Assembly: GCF_036370855.1 (NCBI RefSeq)
Contig: NC_088099.1
Location: 21,047,501 to 21,111,500, forward strand
Source of the DNA: Dromaius novaehollandiae
Lineage: Eukaryota; Chordata; Aves; Casuariiformes; Dromaiidae
Direction of reading: 5' to 3'
Length of the DNA: 64,000 bases
Shown: positions 52,645 through 63,537 of the stretch, one piece after another
Numbering within the stretch: position 1 is the stretch's first letter
Layout: each line of letters starts with the position of its first letter
Made by a program: the position numbers and the translations under genes
Notes under the pieces: generated by a model
Seen by the model: only the letters and a program-made list of their open reading frames with translations
Told to the model about the DNA's origin: nothing
The model's database searches: none

Positions 52645-54231
52645 TAAACATTATTAAAGTTTTATTAACAAAAGCTTTGTACATATCTTCTCATACACTT
52701 GGAATTTTACATCTAGTCAAAATAACAGCACATTTTCATTTTACCATTTGTACAAATTGTTACAGAATATTCACCAGTGGGTTGAGTAAGTAAAATAAAC
52801 CACTGATTTACTTTTGTAAAGTATCTACAAAAGTGATTTGTGACATTTTAAAAAAATTCCCCAGAACATATAAAAATAAATTATTTTTCCTTTTTCAATT
52901 AAATCTACTAATTAGAAATATTACAAATCAAAATATCAATGTTTTCTTATGAATTCTTCACAATACAAAACAGATTCACAAAACTTTATTTACAGAAATG
53001 AGGTAAGAACTGTGCAATGTTTAACTAAGAAACATATTGCAGAATTAACATGTTCTTCCAAATAAGTACACAGTGGAGGTCTAATTACAGCTGGGTCCTT
53101 TCCTCTAATAATTCCCACCTTAATATTGTTAGTGGTCATTACCTCAGTTTAAACTCTACTTTACCACACTGCATAGTCACACCAGGAAATCAGCTACTGT
53201 AGGTGGAAGTGTTCTAACACAAGTTCACCCATTTCAACCACTGATAAATTTTAGTGGGAAATATTAACTCACTTTTTTTGGTAATTTATTAGTGAAAAGC
53301 GACCCAGGTAACAATCTGCCTGAGCTGTCTACAGTGGTATAAACACTTCTAGTAAAGGCAGAACAACAAGGCTGCTGGTGCAACACTGAATATTCCTGCT
53401 GCTAACAAGACACATCTAGTGCATGATCAGCTGTTTGCAGCCATTCCAACAAAACGGAGGTAGCAACAGGCACTTGGTTTAGGCCAAACACTGCACATAC
53501 TTTTCCAGTGTGGCCTTCTCATCTGGTAAGAAAACTTTTCCATTTGAACCAAACTGGTTTCTTTAAAAACCTCAGAACTCTAAAACCTACACCAAAATCA
53601 ATAAACTTTGGATTCCATACTGTAGTTCTTATTCAGGAAAAACTCGCACTATGTATCAACAGGAATTTAAAGGAATAAAAAGTTCAAAAGTGGATTCCCT
53701 TATGAGTCAGATTTCAAAATACATGTGTAAAAAAACAACAAATAGCAAATCCAGACTGCCATTACAAGCTTAGTCTAAAAGGATATATTGCAACTGCAGC
53801 AGATCAGACTGGCTGGGGAAGGGGGTGGGGGTTGTTTTTAAAACTACTGCTCTGAAACCAAAGTAATCCATGACTGCAGACAGTTTACTAGCCTTTGAAT
53901 TTATAATAAGATTACTACTCAAGAATCAAGCCTATATATTTTTCTGTGTTCAAATTTGTACTTAGTACCATCATACTGGCAAAAAAACTATGTTTTGCAG
54001 AATCTTATCTTTTCACAGTCTGAAACATGAAAAAGTACTTCCATTTTAGTGCAACAAGTAAGTAAATCAAAGCCTACCAAGAATACCCCTATTGAAGCCT
54101 ATTAACCTTTTGCTGTGCAGTAAGAGTTCCTTGTTGCATTTCTTCACATCTGCAGAAGGGAAGACTGCAGTTAGCATTCAGAGGAAGTGCTGTAACAGCA
54201 GGACGTGCAGTTCTCAAGTATCATTCAAATG
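52645..54231 (-). other. MLLT10: MLLT10 3' UTR
   Basis: About 1.6 kb AT-rich sequence between the stop codon and a strong poly(A) region: AATAAA at 52661-52666 (minus) followed on the transcript by a GT-rich stretch (TTGTATTTTGTTGTGTG). Earlier hexamers at 52985-52990 and 53285-53290 could give shorter forms. The one near 52985 overlaps TGTAAATA (52987-52994), a Pumilio-type site. The 3' end position is inferred. Confidence 0.75.
52661..52666 (-). terminator. MLLT10: MLLT10 poly(A) signal AATAAA
   Basis: Canonical hexamer on the minus strand about 1.57 kb after the stop, with a clear GT-rich element immediately downstream. Confidence 0.75.
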
Positions 54232-54276
54232 TCAACTCTTCTCTGATGCAACTGGTCCAGTTTTATCATTGAGCCT
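54232..54276 (-). CDS. MLLT10: MLLT10 terminal coding exon
   Basis: Phase 0; 14 codons coding RLNDKTGPVASEKS then TGA (54232-54234). This matches the conserved AF10 C-terminus (RLSDKTGPVAQEKS in mammals). Acceptor TCTTACACAG|AGGCTC. Confidence 0.97.
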   Translation of the reverse strand, partial: RLNDKTGPVASEKS

Positions 54277-56383
54277 CTGTGTAAGAGAAAATACTTCTAA
54301 AAATCAGATTATAAAATACAGAGCTAAATAAAATTAAATTCATGCAAATGACAAAGCAGAGTTGAAATACACTGTGGACAAAACAGCAGATGAGATAAAA
54401 TTGATACAGCTCTCTAATCAGTAAATAAATTATTCTTGTATTGTAAAGAATAATCTTGTCTCATAGAACCAAAAGTGGGAAAGGAAAGACTACTTAAAAG
54501 AGTAGGATTACACTGAAATAACTCCTATTTAATTAGGCTTTCACAGCTAGCATTATGAAACACAAACTTTGCTTCCACTTTCATCCCAACAAGAGTTTCT
54601 GTTCCTGGCTGTTGGCCTCCCCCTGGATCCACTTGTTAGCCCAGAAAATACCAGGTCATCTCTTACTTTTTACCCAGTAGAGAAGGGTTGATGAAACGGA
54701 AGATTTTCACTACATCCAAATCCAAAAAACATACAAACAACAACACACCCTTATCCACAGACTCAACCATTTACATCTATCTGCTCCCTCAGAATAGAAA
54801 TATAATTTCCATGTCCCCTCACTTGAGTTTCCCTTCTCTGGCAATACCTTGCATGATTAGTAGTTCTTGCCTAAATCACTACAAAGATCTTTTCTGCACG
54901 TACCAAACAGGGCTGAGCAAACACCCTCACTTCATTCACTGATCATTCTGAAATGTTTGAAAAACTTGTTCCAATTGGAAAGAGAATAAAAACAAAATAT
55001 TCTTTCTCTTTCTTTCTTTGGGGGGAAAAAATAACTGCAATTAAAAACATTTATTTTTAAGCGTTTTGTTTGGAAGATATTCAAAATTTCCTTGAATTCT
55101 TTCCACTTAACTGTTACAAGAAAAAAACCCTAAAATTGCAACAACATATCTGGAAAATGTACTAGTGCTGCCCAGTCAGGCTGTCCAGACCTAGGAATAG
55201 CCATTTGTAAAAATACCGAACAAACAGATCTGTCACATAAAAAACTATTACTTTTTAGAAAATTAGGGGAGATCCATACTAGAACAAATACTTTGCATTT
55301 TTTAAATGGGGGTTACAAAGCACTGAGCAAACTCCTCTGATACAGCCCTTCCGCTCTTCCACTCAGTGACCAGAAGAGAACGTGATCTTACTGGAGCTCG
55401 TAGTACAGTTTGCAGTATCACAATAATGGATTAGAAAAGGACAATAAGCACACACACAAAGCTTAGTAAAATTACATGCTCGTATTTCTGAAGGGAAGGG
55501 AGAGGTCTGCAGGGAAACTGTCTTGGAAATTCATCAGCTACGCTGTGCATCTCACCTTATATTTGGAGCAATGCCATCAAAGTACTGCAAAGCCCAGCTG
55601 CCTGAGCTCCTCTCCACCACTGTGGCTCTACTTCCAGCAGTGCCCCTAAGGCAGCTGCAACTTTGGGGAGGGTGGGGGGGGTGGGAGCAGAGGGGGGGCT
55701 CAACACTTGACCCCAAACTCTTCCCATCCGTTGTTGCAGAACAACTTCCCTTTTCTCACTGCTGTTTCCACTTCAGGTCTTTTCCAAGGATTCTTATCTG
55801 TCCAGGAAAAGTTTTACTACTATATTAAGCAAGGGAAGAGTGGCTCAGCCTCCCAGTATACATCCTCACCTTCTCACACCAGAATCTAAATCCATGTAAC
55901 ACATTCTCCTAACACATATTTCACCTTCCCAGCTGTGGGCTCCTCCTCTCTCAAGCCATCAAATGGTCAGCTGCTGTACAGCTCCACAGTGCCTGGCCAG
56001 GACAAACTCTCCAAGTCAGGTGATAAAGGAAAAAATCTACCAGTGGACCCAGACCAGGGGGAAGGTGGGCTAAGGAGGACCAGAATCACAGTTTGGCAAG
56101 ATATGTGAGAGAAGTGCAAGGGCCACTGGATTGGAGTCCTGATCCGAGGGAGCAGGAGTGTGTAGCAGAGCAGACAGGTATAAGGTATAGTGTAAGTTCA
56201 CCACGTTCCGCAGTTCAGTAACTGTTGCTGAAGCCTTGAAAAAAACCCCACAACACAACCACACCCACACCAGAATAAAAAATACCACCCTTGAGTTGTC
56301 AATACATGCACATAACTTGCTGCTTTTCTTTTAATTACCTCATGAAGAGACTTCATTAAAAATGAGGTGAGAAATATACTTAC
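54277..56383 (-). other. MLLT10: MLLT10 last intron (2.1 kb)
   Basis: GT-AG intron with no exon recognised. A G-rich patch lies near 55660-55700; open frames at 54688-54942 and 55523-55828 have no family similarity. Confidence 0.85.
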
Positions 56384-56596
56384 TGTCACCTTCTGAGCTG
56401 CATTATCCCCATGAATTGTAAGGAATGGGTTGGTAGTAGCTGCATTAAGTGGTGATGCCTGTGTGCCTGAAAGCAAGTTGTTTATGGGTATCTGTGCTCC
56501 TCCAGTAATCTGCAACTGCTGTACTTCAGACTGATGGTGTTGGTGGTGATGGTGCTGTTGCTGTACTAATTGATACAAAAGGGCTTGATGTTGTTC
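56384..56596 (-). CDS. MLLT10: MLLT10 exon: Gln/His-rich C-terminal region
   Basis: 213 bp, 71 codons, phase 0 both ends. The product begins EQHQALLYQLVQQQHHHHQH, continues QLQITGGAQIPINNLLSGTQ and ends NPFLTIHGDNAAQKVT. INNLL and NPFLTIHGDN are signature AF10 blocks. Acceptor CTTACTCAAG|GAACAA; donor GTGACA|GTAAGT. An open frame that reads on to 56198 is the exon plus intron read-through. Confidence 0.97.
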
Positions 56597-57347
56597 CTTG
56601 AGTAAGGTGAGGAAAAAAAGTAATCAAGAATTAGTTAATGAATAATAGATCCTCCCTGGGTTCTTGCTTGCCCAGATCTTTAGCCAGGGCAAGCACGAAC
56701 TTAACGCCAGTTAATTAAGATTACACTAATGAAATTGCACAAGACCGAGGGCAAGGGAAGAAAGTGCCTGTTACATTTCCTGAAATCGGCAGCCTAGCAG
56801 AAGCTCAACTAAGTCTGCTGGCTTTGCCAAGCCCCTGTCAGAAGAAACACATCCAAGAATAGTATCAAATCATGTTTGTCAAAGTACTAAAACTATGCAA
56901 TTAACAACACAGATAGTTAAAACAGCTGCCAAGTGGCATATGTGAATACTGCAGGGCAGAGCAGAGCCAGCTCATATAATTCTCAGAATTTTTTCTGCTA
57001 TAATCTTAGTGGAATCAGGGAATAGCTTAGGATATTTTTAGAATCGATAAACATTCCCAAATTCTACTGCCCACAGCTGATGTTGAGAGAGACAAGCCAC
57101 CATGTCCAGAGAGGATGAAAAGGGACTGAAGGCACTAGGCAACAGTTCATAGCAATGCACTCAGCGCAATGGCACACTGTAATTTAGCACGACTGTATCA
57201 TCCCAAAACATAGAAATCCCTCAAAACTTAAGATTTTCAAAAAGCAGTACTATGTTAAAACATCTCTAATATTTAGATTGTGCTGAGGAATCTGTCCATA
57301 TCTTAGAATATTTTAAGAGTAATAAATCATAATCAACTAAAACTTAC
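56597..57347 (-). other. MLLT10: MLLT10 intron (751 bp)
   Basis: GT-AG intron; nothing else recognised. Confidence 0.9.
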
Positions 57348-57450
57348 TGATGTGAGTTGCTGAGTACTTAGTAACTGCTGAAATTGCTGGTGCTGTTGAT
57401 GGAGTAGAAGCTGTCTCTGTTGGTCAGGAAGTAATCCTAGTCCCGAGGCA
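57348..57450 (-). CDS. MLLT10: MLLT10 exon: Gln-rich segment
   Basis: 103 bp: one base completing a Ser codon, then 34 codons coding ASGLGLLPDQQRQLLLHQQH and QQFQQLLSTQQLTS. Mammalian AF10 has the same block (SASGLGLLSDQQRQ…FQQLL). Acceptor CCCTGCAG|TGCCTC; donor ACATCA|GTAAGT. Confidence 0.96.
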
Positions 57451-60252
57451 CTGCAGGGTTTGAGAGGACAATACTGTAGTTTATACGAAAATATGGGAAC
57501 TCTTTACTTCAGCTTCCCATTGAAAAAAAGATGTGTATAAATACATAGTTCCTATTTAGCATTTTGATTGTATACTGCCAAACATGAAATATAGACTCTG
57601 TCTGGTCATTTACATTTTTGTTGATACACACGTAGACACTGTCAGTCTCCCTCCTACTCCACACCCCCCCCAAGTCCTGTTGATACACTTTTTCATTTGT
57701 TTTGAACAATAGCAACATCTAGCCTGTAACTTAAGTTCTCTACCTATGCATTATTTTAAACTCAGATAATGATGGAAATGTCTAAATCTATTTTTCACAT
57801 GAAACTGCCTGAACGGATTCTGAAGCTCGGAAAGTTACCAAGAGCAGCAATTCACAGTAACATCTGGGAATTCTTTTAATTAGAGAACAGTATAAAAAGG
57901 TTTGAAAGCAGAGCTGTTTTCTCATGTGACTTTCCATCATCTTAGGAGTACTGATTTAAACCAGCTCCAAGCTTCTCCACCACCGTGTGATCTAACCATG
58001 TTCAGAGAGCTCGTAATAGCAAGGTAGTAAACTTGCAGGTCTGCCTATGCCAATTTAACCCTCCTACTTAGGCAATTCAAAAGTTACAAATTTAATATTA
58101 AAGAAATAGTCAGCTACTTGAAACTGAAACAGCACTGAACTCAACAGTGGCAGGAGCAAACACTGTTCCGTGCAGTTTCAGAAACAACAGTCTCAACCAG
58201 TGGAAACTACTTTTATGCTCCCCCCACCCCCCTTATTTTTATTCATCCAAAGTCATGTCAGGACCTTTCCACAGCATAATTTCAATAATATAAAGGTTTT
58301 CTTATGTCTTTCACAGAAAAGAGTTTGTAGTGGAGGAAACAGTGTAAGAAGCACACATCTCATTACTAAAATTGTATTAACACTAATTAGAATTAATGCT
58401 TGTTTGGCCTAAACTTTTATCCTCTGAATATACAACTAAAAATATTGAAATTTCATAGAAAAAGGAGGTCAGCATGAAACAGCTCAAAAGGAAGGGGAAC
58501 CTGTGAATCATCGGATGAGCTTTATAAAGCAAGAGAATTGTGCGAAAAATGCACTAAAATTAATATTATTGAGGGAACAATAGAGAAAGAGGTTGTGCAA
58601 GAGAGAAACAGAGAAAGGGAAATACCAACAGTTACACAGCGTGAACTTGCAGCAGCACAGAACGGGGAATCACTGCAGTATCCCAGGCAGGAGGATGATA
58701 GTTAGAATGAGAGTGACAGAACAGGGGACTAGTTGTAATGCTCTGCGTGCCCGGGAGGGGCGTATTACGAGGCTGCATGCTCGTGGGTTAGAGCAGCTAA
58801 GACGGACAGAGGAATAAACCAAAGAACTTCTGCAATATAAGCAGAACCAAAATCATAGGAGAAAATGGAAGTGCTTGGACATAACCAACATATTTTGACA
58901 TTACCTGAAAGTGGAAAGCAATATAAAACTGATTAGTATTATCAATACTAACTGAGTATTTTTCATTATAAAGGACTCCTCCTCACACTGCTGGGGAGAG
59001 TAACTCAAAGCTCTAGGGTTTTCAGCAGACCACTGATACTCAAGAAAGGAGATACCTTTTCCACTATGAAAATGTCTTTTTTTTTTAGCCCAGGAAATTT
59101 TTATTTTCCGCATGTGATGTAAACCAAGAAAAATATAACCTCCTCAGTAAAAATATAACAGCACACTTGGAAGTATCAGGTTTATGAGCCTAGCGAAGCA
59201 ATACTAGACAACGATACTGTACAAGAACATTCAGGAGCTGACTAAGGAACAGTGAGGAAAGAAAATGGATAAAGAACCTAGAAAAACAGGGATCCCTTGC
59301 ATCTTTCCAACCACACACACCTTTTTTCAGTGTGTAATCTACCATAATATCCAAAAATACTACTTAAAACAACCCACTCCCTATTTGCATGTCTGTCTTC
59401 CTACATAGAACTGCACATCTCTCTGCTAAGTGGAAGGACAATGTGTGTGTGTGTGGGGGGGGGGCCGCGCGCAAGGGGAACAGGAAGAAGAAAATGGGTT
59501 CGCCCAGGCTCTCCCCTGCCCCAAAATACTTTCAAGACCTAGCAGCCCGTTCCCCTTCTTGGAAAGCAGCTGCCTCCTTCTGTTACCTGTTTGCCTTGCA
59601 GCTCAAGCAGCAGCAGTTTGCACTGCTGACTATACCCGTTTAGGGGGAAGGGCTGTTTGTTACAAATACTCATACATGGAACTTCTCACACATTTAACAA
59701 TTCTTAAGGAACGCCACTCTAAACTAATTTAGTTGTCAGATACTGAGAACTGTGAAAACACTATGCAACTGCATTGCTACTCTGGTTAGGTACGCCCACT
59801 GCATCTTTAATTACATGAATATACACTGTTCTCCTCCTCCTCCCCCTCTCCCCTTCATACTGCAACAAATGGTAGCATTTCCAGTGATACTTCAATCCTG
59901 GAAGACCAAGTGGCAGGACCGAGAATATTCTTTTCTGAACTGAAAAAACCCTAATGCACATTTACATAATTACATTTGTTTTCGAATGTGACTTGATTTA
60001 AAAAACAGGAATAAATGGACACTATCTATGATCCCCTACAGCTCATCAGAAAACATCTTTTCTCTAACTTGGCTAATTCATGCTTCCATTAAATTCCTTT
60101 CTTAGTTTCATTCACAAAACAGGAGCAGAACCTAGTTAGATAATTAGAAGCTAAGAAAGAAAAAAACCTTTTACATAAAGCAGCTTAAAAATTTAGCTAA
60201 ACTGAGGAACAGCAGACACTGTCAAGAAGAACATGTATCAGTAAATTCTTAC
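57451..60252 (-). other. MLLT10: MLLT10 intron (2.8 kb)
   Basis: GT-AG intron. It contains a short GC-richer patch about 58.6-58.82 kb and a (GT)n-G10 run at 59442-59464. Open frames such as 58593-58817 and 59430-59732 show no domain. No other exon seen. Confidence 0.85.
59442..59464. repeat. (GT)n followed by G10
   Basis: Short GT microsatellite running into ten consecutive G (59455-59464), then CCGCGCGC. Confidence 0.85.
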
Positions 60253-60614
60253 CTGTTATTTAGTGTAGTTGGCAGCGGATGTGTTGCATTGGGTGGCACG
60301 CTTGCATGAGTGAGAGGAGAAGGGTTCTGTGATATTGTTGCCGGGGTCTGAATTACCCCATTTAAAGCCCCTACAATTCCATTGATTGCCAGCTGGTTAG
60401 CTGGCAATGCTCCAATTATTCCACCCACACCAGGCACTGCAGGAATGGTGGAGGTTACAGTCTGCATACCACTAGCTAGTGCCCCCACTGTCACACCATT
60501 GACCTGTTGAACTCCTGCGACTCCCGAGCCTTGCTGAGCTGGACTCTGCCCAGCAGGTGGTGGAGTGGAAAGAGCTGATGAACTGCTGGTGCTTTGTCCG
60601 CTGGAGGTTATCTC
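60253..60614 (-). CDS. MLLT10: MLLT10 exon: Ser/Thr/Pro and Gly/Val/Ala-rich linker
   Basis: 362 bp, 120 codons plus two bases of a split Ser codon. It codes for EITSSGQSTSSSSALSTPPP, AGQSPAQQGSGVAGVQQVNG, a GVTVGALASGMQ block, GGIIGALPANQLAINGIVGA and PLTHASVPPNATHPLP. All match AF10 in order; mammals start this exon DLTSSGQ. Acceptor TACACTAG|GAGATA; donor AACAG|GTAAGA. Confidence 0.97.
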
Positions 60615-60740
60615 CTAGTGTAAAAAACAAACAACGAAACCCCCTCAGCTGCATAAAATTTCGCATAACAGTAATCTGCAAGGACTATGATGAGTTAGCT
60701 TGTAACAAGTTTAAGTTTAGAAGCAACAAATAAATATTAC
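60615..60740 (-). other. MLLT10: MLLT10 short intron (126 bp)
   Basis: GT-AG intron between the two linker exons; a shadow frame at 60472-60681 crosses it. Confidence 0.93.
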
Positions 60741-60829
60741 CTGATTTAATACAGGAAGAGAACTGTCTGGTAAAAAACTGTTTCCCAGATGAGGGCTTTT
60801 ACTGCTGTTCAAAGAATCAGTGCTAGGTG
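60741..60829 (-). CDS. MLLT10: MLLT10 exon: Ser-rich linker
   Basis: 89 bp: two bases completing an Ala codon, then 29 codons coding PSTDSLNSSKSPHLGNSFLP and DSSLPVLNQ. Mammals have nearly the same residues. Acceptor TTCTTTAG|CACCTA; donor AATCAG|GTAATA. Confidence 0.96.
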
Positions 60830-61262
60830 CTAAAGAAATTCACCAAAAAATACACGGTTGTTAAATTGCTATAAAGTGTAAAGAGATTCAGAATAATTAT
60901 TTCAAAATGATGTCAAAAATAAACATAAAGCATGTAAAGCTAGCATAAAGTCAATTTTAAAATCACAGCTGAATAGAAAAATATTAGCTAAATGACTGGT
61001 AAATCAACAGATTCAAAAAGATGTGCTCCAGACTGAAATAAAAAAGAAACTGCACAGAAACAAGTAACAGTGGTTCATACAAGTCTTCTGATTTATTTTT
61101 AAATATTAGAGTTTTTTTTAATAAATCCCCATGCCAATCAGTAGTCTATTCTCATCATCCATGTATATGTATCTCCCATCAACTGCATATATGGATGAAA
61201 TCTCTATTTCATATAAATCATCTTTTAGCTACTTTGACACTTTAATACTTTCCTCTGCTTAC
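60830..61262 (-). other. MLLT10: MLLT10 intron (433 bp)
   Basis: GT-AG intron; AT-rich, nothing else recognised. Confidence 0.9.
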
Positions 61263-61451
61263 CTGCTTGTACTGGAAATGCATGTATTTGATGAGAAGGG
61301 CTAGGATTTGAAGTTATTGTTGGAAAGGGAACTGAAAGTTGTGCATTGAGAAGCTGAAGGCGTTCCTTTTTAGCAGTCAGATTCTTTATCTGTTCTTCTA
61401 AACGCCTGTTTTCAACCTGAAGTTGGTGTAATGACTTAAGCATTCCTAAAA
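61263..61451 (-). CDS. MLLT10: MLLT10 exon: leucine zipper (DOT1L-binding)
   Basis: 189 bp: two bases completing an Ile codon, 62 codons, then one base of a split codon. Begins LGMLKSLHQLQVENRRLEEQ and continues IKNLTAKKERLQLLNAQLSV, an amphipathic heptad coiled coil with Leu/Ile at regular seven-residue spacing. In AF10 this zipper, with the octapeptide motif of the preceding exon, binds DOT1L; it is the part kept in leukaemic fusions. The 3' side codes VPFPTITSNPSPSHQIHAFP. The acceptor is CTCTTAG|TTTTAG|GAATG: the first AG restores the family's Ile-Leu-Gly-Met; the second, six bases on, is a possible in-frame alternative. Confidence 0.97.
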
Positions 61452-63382
61452 CTAAGAGAAAACAAGCATGTTTTACCTTTTACAGCCACGAAGTTTTTCG
61501 TTCTTTCAGTTAAAGAATTGCTCATGATTGCACGTTGTTGCTAAAATTTTAAAGAATGAATAACACCTTCAATATAAATCTATATTTAAATATATAAACA
61601 AATTAAAACTGGCAAATAAATTATATGTGAAAATATAAACAAAATTATTAATGAAAAATACACTAGGGAAATCTGACTTTAAACAAAAAAGTTTAAGATC
61701 AGTTTGAAGGGCTGAAACAAGTATGTAGCATGAGATAGTAACTGTCTGACAGCAGTGCTCTGGCTTAAAGTCGCATCATTAGGGCTTATGCAGACATCAG
61801 TACATGGTAACTTATCCTCAAAACCAAACAGAAAAATAGTATTATTTTAGTAACACTGGTTAATAGTGAATTTGGGAAAGTCTATTCCAGCTGTGTTATT
61901 AAAAAATAAAATTTAACCTACTATCAAAACAGAAAAAAGAAACACACATTCAACTAACAATACAGTGAATCAAAAATATTTATGTAAAAATAAACAAAAG
62001 TTTGGAGGGAAGAAAAAAAGAAAAAAAGGTATTCTGTTTTAATTCCCTGTACAATAAATCACAAACTTAAAGATTTTCATCCATTGCTAAATTATCTTTG
62101 AATCAGGACACACCTTGTTGGCAACAGTATCTTCCATTTGCTTTCAGAGGCGATCTACAAATCACCCAGCAGGGAGCACTGTGTGAGCACTGCAGTTACC
62201 ACCCCTTTTTGCAAATAAAGGGCATCTTCTGAACTAACGTGATTTCTACCATGCACGTTTTCCTCAATTCTGATTTTTGTTTCAGAACTTGGATTCCCCC
62301 ACTAGTACTAGAGTGCGACTGTAAAGCCACAGGATAGCCATTTTTTAAAATTCTAAATTGTATTTGTTTAACATGACCTCTGGGCCTACTACAGACATAA
62401 GTCTACTGGTATAGGCACATCTGGTCATTTCCCAAGGATTTAGCTTTTATCCCTCCTCTTCAAGAACATACAAAGGAACCCTCAGTGAGCCCAAATGAGA
62501 TGCAATAAGACTTAGCTAAACCTGTCCTCCAGCTATCATGTTTAAAGGATTATCCCTGCATGAATTTCCTCACAATTAGCATTTTTGTCAGGATACCATT
62601 CATAAAAATACCAATGAGATACCACTTTATACTACCAACAAGAATAATGTGTTCAATAAAACATAATACAAAAGCTAACCTGGTATTAAAAAAATACATA
62701 TTTTAACTTAATCATTTCCAGCAATACTAACATATTATTGAAAATGGAGATGCAAGTGATCTACTCATCACTTATGCTTTGAGTGTATCCACTCGGATCA
62801 TTTTATTAAACACCACTCGAAAAAATAAATGATTTACCTGATTTGTGACTTTCATGAGAAAAAGAACATGATCATGATACAAAAGCACAGTAGGTAACCT
62901 GCCAACATTAGGAAGAATGCTGGGTTTGGGGTTTGTTTTTTTAAACAACAACAGAAGCAGGCAGTTTAGATTTAAAATATCAAAAATAAAACAATAATGA
63001 AACAGGATGGCCATCCATATCACATGGTATGAAGTAGAACTGAGGAACTGTGCTAACCAGCAGTTTATGAGAGCTGTGGAAGTTTACAGCGGTGGATCTA
63101 GGAGTCCAGAACTCATTTCCAAACCCAACAACCAACCAGCTCGATCTACAGGCTACTTCCTCTTGCATGACACAATTCCCCCATCCATAAAAACGTAGAC
63201 AATGACTGAGAACTCATGTGATCTACTAAAGCCAGGTGCTGCATTAAGAACTATGTTATAATTCTACATTACAGTTGTATTTCATTCACAACAGAAAATA
63301 AGTCTTTAGAAATTCTTGGACAATCACTGAATTGCAGTTACTCGTAACACGAACAGCAGTAAACCAGACCGTGGGTACTTAC
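61452..63382 (-). other. MLLT10: MLLT10 intron (1.9 kb)
   Basis: GT-AG intron between octapeptide and zipper exons. AT-rich; no exon or repeat family recognised. Confidence 0.88.
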
Positions 63383-63537
63383 TGTCACTAGGGGTGCCTT
63401 GCTCCAGTAAAAACTGCTGTCCTTCACTCCACTGCCTCTCCAGAAGCTGTTCTATGCTGGCTGCTACGGGGGGCAAATTTTCCCCACAACTGTTCCCTGA
63501 TTGATCATAGCGAATCTGTAAGCTGCTTACTGGGGAT
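63383..63537 (-). CDS. MLLT10: MLLT10 exon: octapeptide motif
   Basis: 155 bp with one base of a split codon at each end and 51 codons between. The product runs SPVSSLQIRYDQSGNSCGEN, LPPVAASIEQLLERQW and SEGQQFLLEQGTPSD. EQLLERQW is the octapeptide motif that, with the zipper, makes the OM-LZ region binding DOT1L. Acceptor TTTTCAACAG|ATCCCC; donor GACA|GTAAGT. Confidence 0.97.

Larger units (their letters stand above)
52640..63537 (-). other. MLLT10: MLLT10 gene, 3' part (seven coding exons and 3' UTR)
   Basis: Seven minus-strand exons join in one open frame giving about the last 384 residues of MLLT10/AF10 (about 1,070 residues in mammals). AF10 reads unmodified H3K27 through N-terminal PHD fingers (not in this window) and binds DOT1L through its octapeptide motif and leucine zipper, supporting H3K79 methylation. 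Exons here carry the octapeptide motif (63383-63537), leucine zipper (61263-61451), Ser/Pro linkers (60741-60829, 60253-60614) and Gln/His-rich C-terminus (57348-57450, 56384-56596, 54232-54276). All junction phases agree and all introns are GT-AG. The gene is convergent with DNAJC1, with 9.0 kb between stop codons. Confidence 0.96.

Noticed and set aside
56198..56383. Extension of the MLLT10 Gln/His exon to the stop at 56198
   Set aside because: A consensus donor GTGACA|GTAAGT at 56384 joins in phase to the conserved terminal exon; the extension is intron.
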